A stretch of DNA of 64,000 nt from Paenibacillus sp. FSL R5-0912 (GCF_000758605.1 NZ_CP009282.1:2666001-2730000); one strand, 5' to 3'; shown: positions 35,101 through 45,558, numbered from the stretch's first letter. Notes: generated by a model from the sequence alone, not told the origin. Translations and numbers: made by a program.

Positions 35101-37743
35101 AACATCGGACCGGTGGCAATCCTTAAGCTCTTGTCCGCAGGACCGGTTCAGTCTGAACTGACCCCACTGGCGGCTGAAGAGACTCCGGCACCAGGTGCTG
35201 AGCCGGAAGCTACACCTGCTGCTTCAGCAGGTGCCATTGAACCGGCAGGAGAAGCCGCAGCGGAGCCGGCAGAAGATAACACGGATTCCAAGCTGGCAGC
35301 GATGGGACTTCATGCTTCTGTAAGTGAAGCCACCTATAGCTATGTCATTCCTGCTAAATCTGAATTGAACGGAACGCAATACATTCATCTTATGGTGAAG
35401 CACAGCGACAGAACGTATTACTATTCGAAAGCTTATTATTTTGACAATGAAGCACCGGTGGTTACCTTAAGCCCTAACGCTATTGCTTATCCGCTTCCGG
35501 AACAGAAGACGCGGGTAAACGTGTCAGAATTCTATAGCAAAACAGGACTTGTCAGCAAATATCAATGGGTAAAACAAGATGCAGATGCAATAGTGCCTAC
35601 AGAGTCCTCTGCAGACTGGCTGAACGTCCCAGCAGGCGGATCGGTATCTATTGACGACAAAACGTTGAAGGCAGGAGAACTTGCTGATTACAAAATCTAT
35701 GTACTCGCGGTTGACGGGGCAGGCAACAGCTCTGTGACGGCAAGCACGGGGACCTTCAAAGTTTCAGCCTCTTCAAAATCGGATACGCCGCCGGCTGAAG
35801 CAGACTCTTCTCTCATCTATCTGTCCGGTGATGCGAAGGATGGCTACACAGCGATTGTGAAGCTGAGCCTCGAGACAGAGGACAAAGCGGGTTATGAATA
35901 TTCGGTATCACCTGATAACGGTGCAAGCTGGATCAACTGGAAGCCTTATACCAACTTCGTAGCCGTGAAGGTTCCGACTGGTGATCCGACAGAGCTGCAG
36001 GTATGGGTCAAGTACAGAACACCGGGCGGGTTGATCAGTGAAGCGGCCAAGCTTGATATCGAAGGCGCTTCTACAACCGAACAGCCAGTCTATGCGCTTG
36101 CAACGCTCAGCGTGAACAGTCCGGTAAATGCCACGGTTGGTGCAGATATTGAGATCACGCTTCCGCCGGGTATCCGTGTGATGCCTTCGAAGATTAATCC
36201 ATCGGCGCCTGTGCGGACCGGGAATGCATTCAAGATCTATGAGAATGGCTACTACAGCTTCGATCTGACCGATCTCGGTGATCCGGACCGTACAGATACA
36301 TTGTATCTGGTCGTGAAGAATATTGATGGAACCAAACCGGAAGGAACGGTTGAATACTCGAACATGGTAAGTACGAATGGCAATGTGGTCGCCTATCTTC
36401 AGAGCACCTCTGAGCCGGTAACGATTACGAACAATGGCGGCAAAAATGCCTACACCTTCAAGGAAAATGGCACCTTCGTCTTTGAGATTAAGGACGCGGC
36501 CGGGAATACAAATACCGTCGAAGCCACGGTAAAGAACATTAACAAAGAAGCTCCGAAGGTGAAAGTGGTCCGTTCCTACCAATATGGCCTGAACGGCAGC
36601 AGCACCTTCAATACCGTGAAGGATAATAACGGCAATGTACTATTCTCCACCGGCACTACAGTAACGGTTGAGAAGGCAGATGCCTCGGCTAAAGCTATTA
36701 ACATTATCAGTCAGGCCAAGAGCATTACACTGACTGAGAATGGAACAGCCTCCTTCACAGTTGTAGATGAGTACGGCAATACGACAGTCATTAAAGAGAA
36801 GGTTACGAATATTCTCTCCGCACCGCCTGAAGCTGAGAAGATTGCCTACACCTTTGTAGATGCGGAAGGCAAAGCTGTTCCAGCCGATCAGATTGTTACG
36901 ATCGGCGGACAGAAATATGCCAAGGGTAAAGTGAAGGTTACGATTAGCGGCAGCGTCACAGCACCGAATAAAATGTTCTTCGGAGTAAGACCTATTGAGG
37001 GCGGAGCAGCTTATTCGAATCAGATCAGTAAAGCTGATGGAACGTTCAGCTACTCACGTACCTTCGAGAGCAGCGGGTCAGCGGTAGTCGCCATCTCGGA
37101 TCTTCTGGGCAATGTGAACAAGGTTCCGGTTACGATAGCGGGTCTTGATAACACACCGCCTGAGCTGACACTGAATAACGAAACAGCAGGTATTGTCCAG
37201 AACAAGAAAGACTTTAACTTCCGCGCAGATCTCGGCGGCTTCACAGTTTCCGATAATGTATCGGAAGCAGCAGGCGTGAAGGTGTCAATCAGTGGGCTGG
37301 ATCTCAGCAAGCTTGGACGCCAGCGTGTAGCATATACGGCGGTTGACCAGGTAGGGAATGAGACGGTTGTGTATCAGGATGTGGTGGTCGTGAAGGATGG
37401 CGGACTGCTGATCTTCGGTAACGATACCTTAATCTCGGCATCCTCCGGAGAGTCTGCACTGTTCAATACCAATACACTTACCTTTAAGGTATCAGGCTAC
37501 AACCTTATGAAGGTAGCCGGAGTAGACAAGGTCAATCAGGCAGGAACATTTGATATTCTGTATTACCCTGGTTTGTACCGCGAAGGACAGCTGAAGCTGG
37601 TGAAGCAGAAGCTGACTTATGATGAACTCGTGAGCAGTCAATTTAAAGTCACCTTCCCGAAAACAGGCTGGTACACGATTGTCGTGAGAACACAGGAGCG
37701 GGACCGCGAGTTTGCCACCTTCTTTATTGGCAACATGAAATAA
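32179..37743 (+). CDS. Giant secreted protein 1, Ig-like repeats, no SLH anchor
   Basis: About 1854 residues. TTG 32179 is chosen for AAGGGGGAG at 32163-32171; it places a clear signal peptide at residues 1-35, ending near GLAEAA. The rest is beta-rich. Bacterial Ig-like modules with repeated VDGAGNSS or ALDNAGNETV-type ends are spread over residues about 780-1850. An acidic Pro/Ala/Glu linker lies at about 950-1040. The N-terminal 250 residues (DDFEVTFKNGAHVGNL) look like a carbohydrate-binding-type sandwich, but I cannot name it. No SLH domain, sortase motif or membrane end is seen, so attachment may depend on giant 2 or 3. Two bases separate its stop from an in-frame start of the next frame, so coupling is likely. 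Confidence 0.8.
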   Translation: MLISRRLKKYTSLSLILSMLLSLIPGSFSGLAEAAGDDFEVTFKNGAHVGNLSYPAENAFGNFYNNMEAGFAQTETDKDARMDWATGDIYAGLDDNEATVTFEVDVANNPLLKAMAESGQAEMITGFAVLRRHSGFLWTRHSAITVTIDGRDIIKERTGSSQKYNKTATARITPTSKIRVWVYGEGDDDGEAAGVRGFYLKFQDLKRPVIDNYTFTGNGAERLNENINQQELYVKRDENITLSYNFSEPVRPTSVVKANSDYFLRHKLFINDPDTGLPAAGQQQYLQNTSFNENNLDSYQKKISYRYTGVPFHNSSNLPLRPLITGGTTGGAPMDLSLDNKLKEAVLSDAAGNKAVVNLNTVPSSGSNAWLNNKSGNPFDFDRGGFRVIVDAVRPKYSKTANGIQPEILTGVTLNKGDVIDFTLQMTEEAIAKTGWDEKKTFILFNNGMKAYYVAGKNTRNWTFRMTVPGGLTVETPLLKAVAVSNDAKGGSLPINMDTDVIQDYAGNLMIQPANFDGIHEEKIDPYGSDFSLANSKIDWANLFIDNTKPVIGYRFEAGGASDTAYSKKGKVTIDANDPSIKVPHFDPTEADRGAERPSRGIYRPSNMSAEASPSVGLVYYWWSQDKADPFASVSGDNNAALKRYALSAKQPSEELYPGEFQNVQLSVVNNKTNLLSPPPEAFEEGNSGEWYLHTWTADMTWDSARELMQYEKKKAYVASHQAQYDAWIAEAPGSKADKIFYADNQALAAVGQYGDLSVWKVDDFKQDDSNWTHEVGILKLDNQGPAITMAAEDTTTVQALVKDPHSGVKSVQYQWVKDGDSPQDIKWAATPYSGTTVTRSTYEDIDEDGAYWLYLKALDNAGNETVKTPQEKAVVVSSEATIPTQFTPEANPEYVQSHDVMFQISGVTPDYVGYAISSSSIHPDSDNEYTGLEATKDLIQPLSVDNSFDSREETTQPEAPVEPNAQAEPEVTANIGPVAILKLLSAGPVQSELTPLAAEETPAPGAEPEATPAASAGAIEPAGEAAAEPAEDNTDSKLAAMGLHASVSEATYSYVIPAKSELNGTQYIHLMVKHSDRTYYYSKAYYFDNEAPVVTLSPNAIAYPLPEQKTRVNVSEFYSKTGLVSKYQWVKQDADAIVPTESSADWLNVPAGGSVSIDDKTLKAGELADYKIYVLAVDGAGNSSVTASTGTFKVSASSKSDTPPAEADSSLIYLSGDAKDGYTAIVKLSLETEDKAGYEYSVSPDNGASWINWKPYTNFVAVKVPTGDPTELQVWVKYRTPGGLISEAAKLDIEGASTTEQPVYALATLSVNSPVNATVGADIEITLPPGIRVMPSKINPSAPVRTGNAFKIYENGYYSFDLTDLGDPDRTDTLYLVVKNIDGTKPEGTVEYSNMVSTNGNVVAYLQSTSEPVTITNNGGKNAYTFKENGTFVFEIKDAAGNTNTVEATVKNINKEAPKVKVVRSYQYGLNGSSTFNTVKDNNGNVLFSTGTTVTVEKADASAKAINIISQAKSITLTENGTASFTVVDEYGNTTVIKEKVTNILSAPPEAEKIAYTFVDAEGKAVPADQIVTIGGQKYAKGKVKVTISGSVTAPNKMFFGVRPIEGGAAYSNQISKADGTFSYSRTFESSGSAVVAISDLLGNVNKVPVTIAGLDNTPPELTLNNETAGIVQNKKDFNFRADLGGFTVSDNVSEAAGVKVSISGLDLSKLGRQRVAYTAVDQVGNETVVYQDVVVVKDGGLLIFGNDTLISASSGESALFNTNTLTFKVSGYNLMKVAGVDKVNQAGTFDILYYPGLYREGQLKLVKQKLTYDELVSSQFKVTFPKTGWYTIVVRTQERDREFATFFIGNMK

Positions 37744-37767
37744 ATGAAAGATAAACAGGGGGAATAC

Positions 37768-40700
37768 ATGGTGAAGCTGCTCAAACGCGCTACCGCGCTC
37801 ATGCTCACAATAATCATGGTATTTCTGTCCACCTCCGAGAGCTTTCATGCGCTTGTGGAGGCGGCCAGCAGTACAAAGACAACTGTTGTAGAGAATAACT
37901 TTATTAAGGTTACTGTGGATAATGAAACCGGACGCTACGGGATTCGGACCCTGGATGGCCAGCCCATCCGCAAGAATGACAACAACGTAAACTTGCTGTT
38001 CCAGGGAGATGATCCGGAAACGTCGTTCACGACGTTCCGGATTGACGGAACTGATTATATTTACGGGAATAAGTACAAGTTTGACAACAGTCATTATTCA
38101 GAGACTACTACACCCAAGGTGGTAGAGAATTCGAATGGCACGAAGCAGCTGGAGATGATCTGGAGGATTAAAGGCGTAGAGATTAAGCAGATTCTGATGC
38201 TCTACACCGACAGCAAGGATGCTGTAAACTCCGGAAATGTCAACATCCGCTATGAAGTGAATAACCGGAGCAATGCGCAGGTTCAGATCGGAAGCCGGAT
38301 CCTGCTGGATACGATGGTCGGCGGAAACGACGGGCCGCAGTTCCAGATTGGAACAGCCTACAAGTCACCGCTGCAGGTAGAGCGGAAGCTGGTGCATAAT
38401 CCGGAGGATAATGCCGGAATCCCTGAAGAGGACAGAGCATACTTCAAGATTCCTTCTTACTGGGTAATGCGCGACAAGCTGGATTTGACTAATCCTCAGG
38501 CAACCAATGTCGTTGCCTATGGCTTCAATAACTTTGCCGAACAGAACATTAATATTGTGGATGAAATGATTGTCGGGCACTGGAACGGCCTGGCGAATAC
38601 GAAATGGGATTATGAAGTGCATCCCAACCTGGACTTCACCAGAGACACCAATGATTACGGCACGGCGGACTCCGCCGTTGCCTTCTATTGGACACCGGAG
38701 AAGCTGGCAGCCGGAGGCTTCCAGAGCTTCGAGACTGTCTATGGGCTTGGAGAAATTTCCGCTCCGGATAAAGTGTTCTCGATCCGCTATGTGGATCAGG
38801 TTCAACAGCTGGCTACGGCTGATCTGGGAGAAGGAGAGACGGTTCCTTCGAAGTACAAGGACAACGGAGTCTTCACGATCACAGCCGAGGTTGAGAATCT
38901 GCAGGCCTACAATATGGAGCACTCCAAGATCGAAGTGGAGATGACGCTGGAGAGCGGCCTCAGCTTTGTCAGGCAGGATGAGAGCGGCAAAGACGTCATG
39001 GACGCAAGTGGCAATCCTGTCTTGGAGAATGGCCGCAGCAAAATGCTGGAATTCAAAAAGTCAGCCTCTCCAGAGGAAGCTGCACTGGGAATTGAGCCGA
39101 AGTACAAGCCGGGTGATGCTATCACTGCGACTTTCCGTGTTCAGGCTAAAGGCAGACCTTGGCCGGTAACGCGGGATTACATGATTTCCGCGAGAAGCCC
39201 GGAAACGCAGGGCAAGATTGAGGGCATCGAGGATGAAGGCATCAAAGCCCAGTATGAGTCGAACCGTACAAACTTCATTCTGCTGCCGCCGGTAGGCGAA
39301 GCAACGGCTACGTATTCATACGCTCTGTCACCGGCAGAGCTGTATAGCTCAGATGTGAAATATCTGACTGTGAATCTGTCGAACATTGAAGCCTATAATA
39401 CGGGCAATGCAACCACAGCACCGAACTTTGACCTGTACCTCAAGGATCTGGTCTCCGGAAGCCGGTACAAGGTGAATGTGCAGGATGCAGTGGTTATGCA
39501 GCCTACAGACGATGGTTTCTCCGGTGCCATGCGGATTACTTACCGCGGCGGGGAACGGGTTGATGAAGGCGGCAATGTGCTGGAATCCGGACTGGGACCT
39601 GAGCTGCCGCTTGGTGAATACGCAGTTGAGATCGACTATAAAGGCGATGCCGGAGGCGACGAGGAAGTAGCAGCTCTTTACGATATTACTACCCCGCAAT
39701 CCTTCCTGGTTACAGATAATGATGAGACGCGGATCCGTGAAGCGGGCATTATGGTCGTTTACAGGGAATCTGTGGATATCAGCGGCCTGGCAAACGGGTC
39801 ATCTGTAGAGGGTGAATTACTGGATCAGCTGAATTCGCTGTTCCCGGGTGAGCCGTTTGAAGATGGGGCTTTCCTGTATTCCGCTGTTACCGATTATAAA
39901 AAAACCAAAGCATTGTTCGGAGCAGCGAGCAAGGCGGTAGATCCTGAATTTGATATCAGTGAATTCATGGATGATGATGCGCTTGCCGAGACTCCGATGT
40001 ATGCTTATAAATTGTTTGCAACGGAAGAAGACTTTGAAGCCTTCAAGGAAGAAGTGGAGGCGGAAGAACCGGAATTCGATCGTGAGATTCTAGTTACGAT
40101 CCGAGGCATGATTAAGCAGGTAGGTTCGAATAAGGACGAACAGGTCATTGTCGATACCAAAACTGAACCGGCAATTATCAATGATGCCGTAGCATATACA
40201 GGCAAGGACCTGGCTTTTGTACGCGGCAAGCTGGATATCTTCGGGAACTCCCTGCCGGATGATGTCCCATTCCTGGATACCTTGTTCATTAAAGGTGATG
40301 GAACACTAAGCGTAGCTAGCAGCGGCTTTGTCTTCCATAAGGGAGAATGGACGCTTGATTTCTTCAACGGCTTCTCCAAATCCCTTGGAGATGAGAATTA
40401 CAATCCGTCCAAGGTGGAAACACCGGAGGATGATGAAGAAGAGGAAGAAGAGGAAGAGGGCAATGAAGGCAACCCGGAAGATGACAGCCTTAACGGCAGT
40501 CTGAAATGGGCCATTGGCGGCGTGGGCGACAGACTGAACCCGCTTCGCCAGGTCATGATCGGGGATGTGTACTTCAATAAACAGTCACTGTTTGGAGCAC
40601 CAAGCTTCGCTATTGATGGCTTTGGCTTCTCCTTCAATGATTTCATCCTCAGAGAGAGCGGGATTTCCTTCGGCGGCTCATTGTCCCTGAAGATAATAAA

Positions 40701-43700
40701 CGCAGAAATTAAGAATGTAATATTCAACAGCGCCGGCTTCTATGGCGTAGATGCTTCACTCGGCTTCGATCTAAACGAGGAGATGGGCTTGTTCGGACCG
40801 GAAAAAGAGAAGAACGCGGATGAAGAAGAAGGACCAGATGCACCTAGTGGTGAGGTTACAATTAAACATGCCGTGCAGGATGGTGGTGTAGGCGATGAGT
40901 ATGGATTGCAATTCGCCGCACAGCTGAAGAATATGCTGGGTGTGGAGATTGAATTCTCACTCAAAAAGGTAAAAGACGGCCGGATCCTTCCGGATGTCAT
41001 CGCCTTCGGAGCAGAATTACCTTCACCAGGTATCATTGTTACGGGTGCGACTTATCTGACTGCAGTACGTGGAGCTGTAAGAGAGTTGGCCGATACCATC
41101 GCTGGTGGAACAGATCAGGATCCGTTTCCGCTGACCATTGAAGCAGGCGTAGGCCTCCGGTTCGGAATAGCCCCGGCGTACTTCTTCGGGGATGTGGATC
41201 TGACGGTGAAGCGCACTGGCCTCAAGATCGAAGGCAAGCTGGATTTCTCCGCAGATGCGGAAGCGGAGGAAGACGATCGGCTCCCGATGCTCACCAAAGC
41301 ACTGCTTGAAGCGCAATGGGTGACTCCATGGTTCGTGCGCGTAGAAGCGGCAATGGATATTGGCGGCTGGGATATCATCATCGGTAAGGCGGGGATCTTC
41401 GTCGGACAGAATCTGGAGAAGAACCGCACTGACTTTGAAGGCTATATCGGCTCCAAAGTACAGATCCCGAATAGTGTACCGGTTGTCGGTGGAATGCCGC
41501 TGTCCAGTATGTTCCTCGGGGTCAACAATGATAAGGTATGGGGCAGTATCGGCATTCTCTTCATCTCGCTGGGTATTACCTACTACTGGAGCGGGGGCAT
41601 AGAGTTCGGTACATCAAGCGATCAGCTGCCGGATGGTATGATTCAGCTCGTAGTGGATGATCCCGATAATGGACCGCGCCTGATGGTTATTGGTGAAGGT
41701 GTAGAGACTCTTGCCACTTCGGCCGCCCCTGCTGCTGAGGAAGAGAATCAGGAGATTATCTACCGTGAAGTAGCAGAAGGTGTGAAAATTGTTGAGAATG
41801 GATCGGTTAATGTCGGCGTAGGCGGCATTACGGTCAAGAACGGCGGCAGAATCCATGAGATTCCTATGGGGGCTGCAACCGGTAATGCCATTATCGAAAT
41901 GGAATACAGCAGTAAGGATATGCCGGAATTTAAGCTGCAGGACGCAGCGGGCAAGGATTATCCGGTGATATTCGAAACCTTTGCGAATCCGGACAAGCCT
42001 AATCCTAAAGCTAATGCTTTTACACAATATATTCCTGCAAGTGATGTATCACCGGATCCATCCAAGCTTAATGCTGAAGTGGACATCCGCAGAGCTTACC
42101 TTATTATCCCTGAGAATGAAGCTAAGAAAGGCGGAACCTGGACGCTTACTGCAGTCTCGGCAGTAGAAACCAAGCTGATGAATGTTCCAACCCTGCCTCA
42201 GCTCAGCGAAGTAAATCTCGCGAAGGATAGCTCGAATGTCAATAAATTTACGGCATCCTGGAAAGTAGCCAACGCAGCAGAAGGAGATACAGTGAATCTG
42301 TACCTGGCTGAAGATGCGGTAACCACTGAAAAGACTATCGTGGAAGGGCAAGAGGTGCTGTCACCGGGAGATCCAGGGATGCTGATTGCCAAAGATGTGC
42401 CGGTTGGTGCAGGCGGCTCTGTCAGTGGTGGCATAACCAGCGGCAGTACAGTAATTGATGTAACGAATGTAACGCTGATGGGCAATCCCGAGGATATCCG
42501 CGGGCTGCTCAGACAAGGCAACTACTATCTGCGGGCCGAGCTGAAATCCAGTGCAACCTTCGGCACCAAGACTTCACCGCAGCGATTCGAGCTCATTGAT
42601 CCGCTTGCACCGCAGGTTGTTAGCAGCGTCTCTGTTGTACCTGCCGGTAACGGACTGTTCTCACTCTCCTTCAAGCCGGGAGCCAAAAAAGCGGGACATA
42701 ACGCTTACGAGCATAGCTTCGTCATTGATGCACAGGCCCAAGTGAACGGCAAGCTGGAGTCTTATTCTCCATTTGGCGAAATTTTGTACACCGAAGAAGA
42801 ACTTCAGCCTTACTGGAATGCAGCAACTGGTAAATATGAAGGTATTCTGATCGGAGGCTGGAAGGCCCTGTCCACTTCGGATGAAGTGAATACGACCAGC
42901 CTTGAAGGAACGGTTACGGATGTGACCAAGGTGAAGTATACCGGTCTGGAGGTTGGAACGGAGTATGTTATTGGTGTCACTGCCGCAACGGTTCCAACTG
43001 AAGATGCGGACAAGAATCAGAACTATCACTATGCCGAGCACCAGAACAGCAGCAAGAAGCTGCTGCCGGTTCCAAGCCTGCCGAAGCTTACTATGGCAAG
43101 CGGATCTGGTACCGTGCAGGATACGGGAAATTACATTAACCTGCTGACCAGTGAAACGAAGCAGAAGCTGACGCTCACTTCAGACCAGTCCAATGTGACG
43201 GTGGAGGTCTTTAATGCTGAGAAGTCCATCGGGTCGGTAGCTTTAACGAACAAGGCTGGGGGCGGAAGCCAAGGCGTCCTGAATCTCGACCAGTTCCAGA
43301 CAGACGGACCGTTTGCTCTTGAACTGAGAGCCAGAAACATGACGACCAAGGATATCTCGGTCACTATGCTGTATATGACTGTAGATACGATCGCTCCGGT
43401 CCTGTATCTTGATCAGCCGGTAACGGGTGAACGTACCGCAAACGGCGCTGTTCATGTAGCAGGAACTACAACCACAGGAACTGTGCTGACAGCGAAATAT
43501 ACAGTGAACCAATTGCAGCCGGATGGCAAATACAAGGAAGTGGAGATTCCTACTACCCTTAAGGTGGACCCGCTGACGGGGGACTTTAATGGAACTGTGG
43601 AGATCAAATCCGATGAGCCTTCCGTGGCACTTAACATTGTTGCCTCCGATGAGGCAAAGAATCTGAACACAGCGGTTGTGGATATTACTAACGCTGGTTA

Positions 43701-45558
43701 CAAGGTTCCTGTAGCACTGGTTTTGAAGGGAATGGAAAAGGACCTGGAGCCAGGGCAAACAGGCAAAGTTCAGGCGTATCTCAAGGTCTCGGATGGACAG
43801 GACGAGAATACCGGCAAGCCGAAATTCAAGGATGAGCCAATTGCAGATAAGGATCTGCAGAATCTGACTTATACAGTTACTGTAGGCGATGCGGTGTCCT
43901 TGTCGGCAGATGGCAGTGTTACGGCGCTTGCCACAGGCTCCAGCTTAATTGAAGCAGCGTATAAGGTGTCCGAGGGTGTAACGCTCAAAGGCATGGTTGC
44001 GGCAACAGTAGCCGTACCGAAACCAGAGAAGCTTGGTGCAATTCAAGCCAGCACTTCTTATGTTTATGCAGACAGCAGCCGCACCAAGATCACCATTACT
44101 TCCTCCGGGGATATGACCGGACAGCAGATTGCGTACAAGGTTTATCGTTCCGGCGCTGTGCTTCCGGCCTTCGATGATAATGTCAGCTCTTGGCCGCTCC
44201 TTCCGCTGGACGGCATAATCAGCGCTTCTTATGGTGATGTAATCGTGCTCGCTAAGCGGACATCTACCGATAAGCTGGTTAAGGCAGCGGGTCAAGTTAC
44301 AGCAACTGTATGGTCCAGCAGCGGTGCTGGAACAGGCGGTGGCGGTGGCGGCGGTGGTGGCGGAGCTGCCACACCAGGCGTAGTGGAAGAGCAAGCACCA
44401 GATACAGCCGCACAAGTAACTGTCAACGGACAGCCGGTTGTCACTGAATGGAATGGGCTTACAGCTGTAATCCGGATTACGGATAAAGAGGCCGCAGCGG
44501 GCAGCGATCTCACGGTTAGTTCCGCAGATCCGGCTGCTCGTGCATTCAGTATCCATGTGGATCAGAATGTGGTGAAGCAGTCCGTTGCAGCGAAGAAGAA
44601 AGTGACTATCGAGGTTCCTATGGGCCGGTTGGTTCTTGAACCTGAGAATCTTACCGCTGTGAATGGTGAGCTTGTGGTGGGCATTGGCCGCAGCAGCACT
44701 GCAGATCAGCAGGACATGAAGACAATAGCCGATCAGCAGGGCTTCACGCTTATGGCCGCAGGACAGGGTGTTACGGTAACGGCTAACCTGCCAGCAGGCA
44801 GCTGGACACCGGCACTTGCAGCCAAGATCGCCATTCCTTCGCCGGTTGCAGCAAACGAAATTACAGCAATCGTGCTGAAGGATGCAGCCGGTAACTGGAC
44901 TACTGTGCCATGGAAGCTGGACAGCAGCGGTACGGCAGTGAACGTACAGTTGACCGGAGAAGGCAGCCTCTACTTCATCCGGAATCAGAAGAACTTCAAG
45001 GATATGCCTGCAGGCTGGGGCAAGGACGGAATTACAGCAGCCTCCGCCAAGCTGTTCGTATTAGGCAAATCTGCAGATACCTTTGATCCGACCGGCAAAG
45101 TGACCCGAGCAGAGTATCCAACGATTCTGCTGCGCGTCGCAGGTCTGATGAACAAGCAGGCACCTGCTGCAGGCTTCAGTGATGTCGGCAGCAGCAGCTG
45201 GTATAACCGCAGCGTGTCCATTGCTGCACAGCTGGGTATTGTCACCGGACTTGAAGGCGGCAAGTATGCGCCTCAGGATACGCTGACACGAATGGAAGCC
45301 ATGACGATGCTGGGCAGACTGCTCACTCTTGTCAGCCCAGGCAGTGAGATCAGCGAAGCAGAAGTAACAGCAATTCTGGCTGGTTTCACCGATAAAGATA
45401 AAGTTCCCGCATGGGCAAGACAAGCAGTAGCAATGAGCATCAAGAACGGCGTTATCCTTGGGGAAGGCAACAAGGTGAATCCGTCCAGTCCGCTTACGCG
45501 TGAACAGGCGGCAGCCATTGCTATCAGACTTGATCAATTGATTACAGCCAAGCAATAA
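37768..45558 (+). CDS. Giant S-layer-anchored protein 2
   Basis: About 2597 residues. ATG 37768 has CAGGGGG at 37757-37763; ATG 37744 directly abuts the upstream stop. A signal peptide covers about residues 1-33. Parts in order: an N-terminal beta region (VVENNFIKVTVDNETGRYGIRTLDG), an acidic run of nine Glu/Asp near 890, a region of alternating hydrophobic strands with many Gly (about 910-1290), fibronectin-like and Ig-like modules, a Big_2-like module near 1990-2090, ten consecutive Gly near 2190, a domain of unknown type, and three SLH domains (about 2408-2595) that bind pyruvylated wall polymer. It should sit on the cell surface. Function unknown. Confidence 0.82.
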   Translation: MVKLLKRATALMLTIIMVFLSTSESFHALVEAASSTKTTVVENNFIKVTVDNETGRYGIRTLDGQPIRKNDNNVNLLFQGDDPETSFTTFRIDGTDYIYGNKYKFDNSHYSETTTPKVVENSNGTKQLEMIWRIKGVEIKQILMLYTDSKDAVNSGNVNIRYEVNNRSNAQVQIGSRILLDTMVGGNDGPQFQIGTAYKSPLQVERKLVHNPEDNAGIPEEDRAYFKIPSYWVMRDKLDLTNPQATNVVAYGFNNFAEQNINIVDEMIVGHWNGLANTKWDYEVHPNLDFTRDTNDYGTADSAVAFYWTPEKLAAGGFQSFETVYGLGEISAPDKVFSIRYVDQVQQLATADLGEGETVPSKYKDNGVFTITAEVENLQAYNMEHSKIEVEMTLESGLSFVRQDESGKDVMDASGNPVLENGRSKMLEFKKSASPEEAALGIEPKYKPGDAITATFRVQAKGRPWPVTRDYMISARSPETQGKIEGIEDEGIKAQYESNRTNFILLPPVGEATATYSYALSPAELYSSDVKYLTVNLSNIEAYNTGNATTAPNFDLYLKDLVSGSRYKVNVQDAVVMQPTDDGFSGAMRITYRGGERVDEGGNVLESGLGPELPLGEYAVEIDYKGDAGGDEEVAALYDITTPQSFLVTDNDETRIREAGIMVVYRESVDISGLANGSSVEGELLDQLNSLFPGEPFEDGAFLYSAVTDYKKTKALFGAASKAVDPEFDISEFMDDDALAETPMYAYKLFATEEDFEAFKEEVEAEEPEFDREILVTIRGMIKQVGSNKDEQVIVDTKTEPAIINDAVAYTGKDLAFVRGKLDIFGNSLPDDVPFLDTLFIKGDGTLSVASSGFVFHKGEWTLDFFNGFSKSLGDENYNPSKVETPEDDEEEEEEEEGNEGNPEDDSLNGSLKWAIGGVGDRLNPLRQVMIGDVYFNKQSLFGAPSFAIDGFGFSFNDFILRESGISFGGSLSLKIINAEIKNVIFNSAGFYGVDASLGFDLNEEMGLFGPEKEKNADEEEGPDAPSGEVTIKHAVQDGGVGDEYGLQFAAQLKNMLGVEIEFSLKKVKDGRILPDVIAFGAELPSPGIIVTGATYLTAVRGAVRELADTIAGGTDQDPFPLTIEAGVGLRFGIAPAYFFGDVDLTVKRTGLKIEGKLDFSADAEAEEDDRLPMLTKALLEAQWVTPWFVRVEAAMDIGGWDIIIGKAGIFVGQNLEKNRTDFEGYIGSKVQIPNSVPVVGGMPLSSMFLGVNNDKVWGSIGILFISLGITYYWSGGIEFGTSSDQLPDGMIQLVVDDPDNGPRLMVIGEGVETLATSAAPAAEEENQEIIYREVAEGVKIVENGSVNVGVGGITVKNGGRIHEIPMGAATGNAIIEMEYSSKDMPEFKLQDAAGKDYPVIFETFANPDKPNPKANAFTQYIPASDVSPDPSKLNAEVDIRRAYLIIPENEAKKGGTWTLTAVSAVETKLMNVPTLPQLSEVNLAKDSSNVNKFTASWKVANAAEGDTVNLYLAEDAVTTEKTIVEGQEVLSPGDPGMLIAKDVPVGAGGSVSGGITSGSTVIDVTNVTLMGNPEDIRGLLRQGNYYLRAELKSSATFGTKTSPQRFELIDPLAPQVVSSVSVVPAGNGLFSLSFKPGAKKAGHNAYEHSFVIDAQAQVNGKLESYSPFGEILYTEEELQPYWNAATGKYEGILIGGWKALSTSDEVNTTSLEGTVTDVTKVKYTGLEVGTEYVIGVTAATVPTEDADKNQNYHYAEHQNSSKKLLPVPSLPKLTMASGSGTVQDTGNYINLLTSETKQKLTLTSDQSNVTVEVFNAEKSIGSVALTNKAGGGSQGVLNLDQFQTDGPFALELRARNMTTKDISVTMLYMTVDTIAPVLYLDQPVTGERTANGAVHVAGTTTTGTVLTAKYTVNQLQPDGKYKEVEIPTTLKVDPLTGDFNGTVEIKSDEPSVALNIVASDEAKNLNTAVVDITNAGYKVPVALVLKGMEKDLEPGQTGKVQAYLKVSDGQDENTGKPKFKDEPIADKDLQNLTYTVTVGDAVSLSADGSVTALATGSSLIEAAYKVSEGVTLKGMVAATVAVPKPEKLGAIQASTSYVYADSSRTKITITSSGDMTGQQIAYKVYRSGAVLPAFDDNVSSWPLLPLDGIISASYGDVIVLAKRTSTDKLVKAAGQVTATVWSSSGAGTGGGGGGGGGGAATPGVVEEQAPDTAAQVTVNGQPVVTEWNGLTAVIRITDKEAAAGSDLTVSSADPAARAFSIHVDQNVVKQSVAAKKKVTIEVPMGRLVLEPENLTAVNGELVVGIGRSSTADQQDMKTIADQQGFTLMAAGQGVTVTANLPAGSWTPALAAKIAIPSPVAANEITAIVLKDAAGNWTTVPWKLDSSGTAVNVQLTGEGSLYFIRNQKNFKDMPAGWGKDGITAASAKLFVLGKSADTFDPTGKVTRAEYPTILLRVAGLMNKQAPAAGFSDVGSSSWYNRSVSIAAQLGIVTGLEGGKYAPQDTLTRMEAMTMLGRLLTLVSPGSEISEAEVTAILAGFTDKDKVPAWARQAVAMSIKNGVILGEGNKVNPSSPLTREQAAAIAIRLDQLITAKQ

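Noticed and set aside
37744..37767. ATG 37744 as the start of giant 2
   Set aside because: It touches the upstream stop and has no ribosome site; ATG 37768 has CAGGGGG at a good distance and gives the signal peptide.
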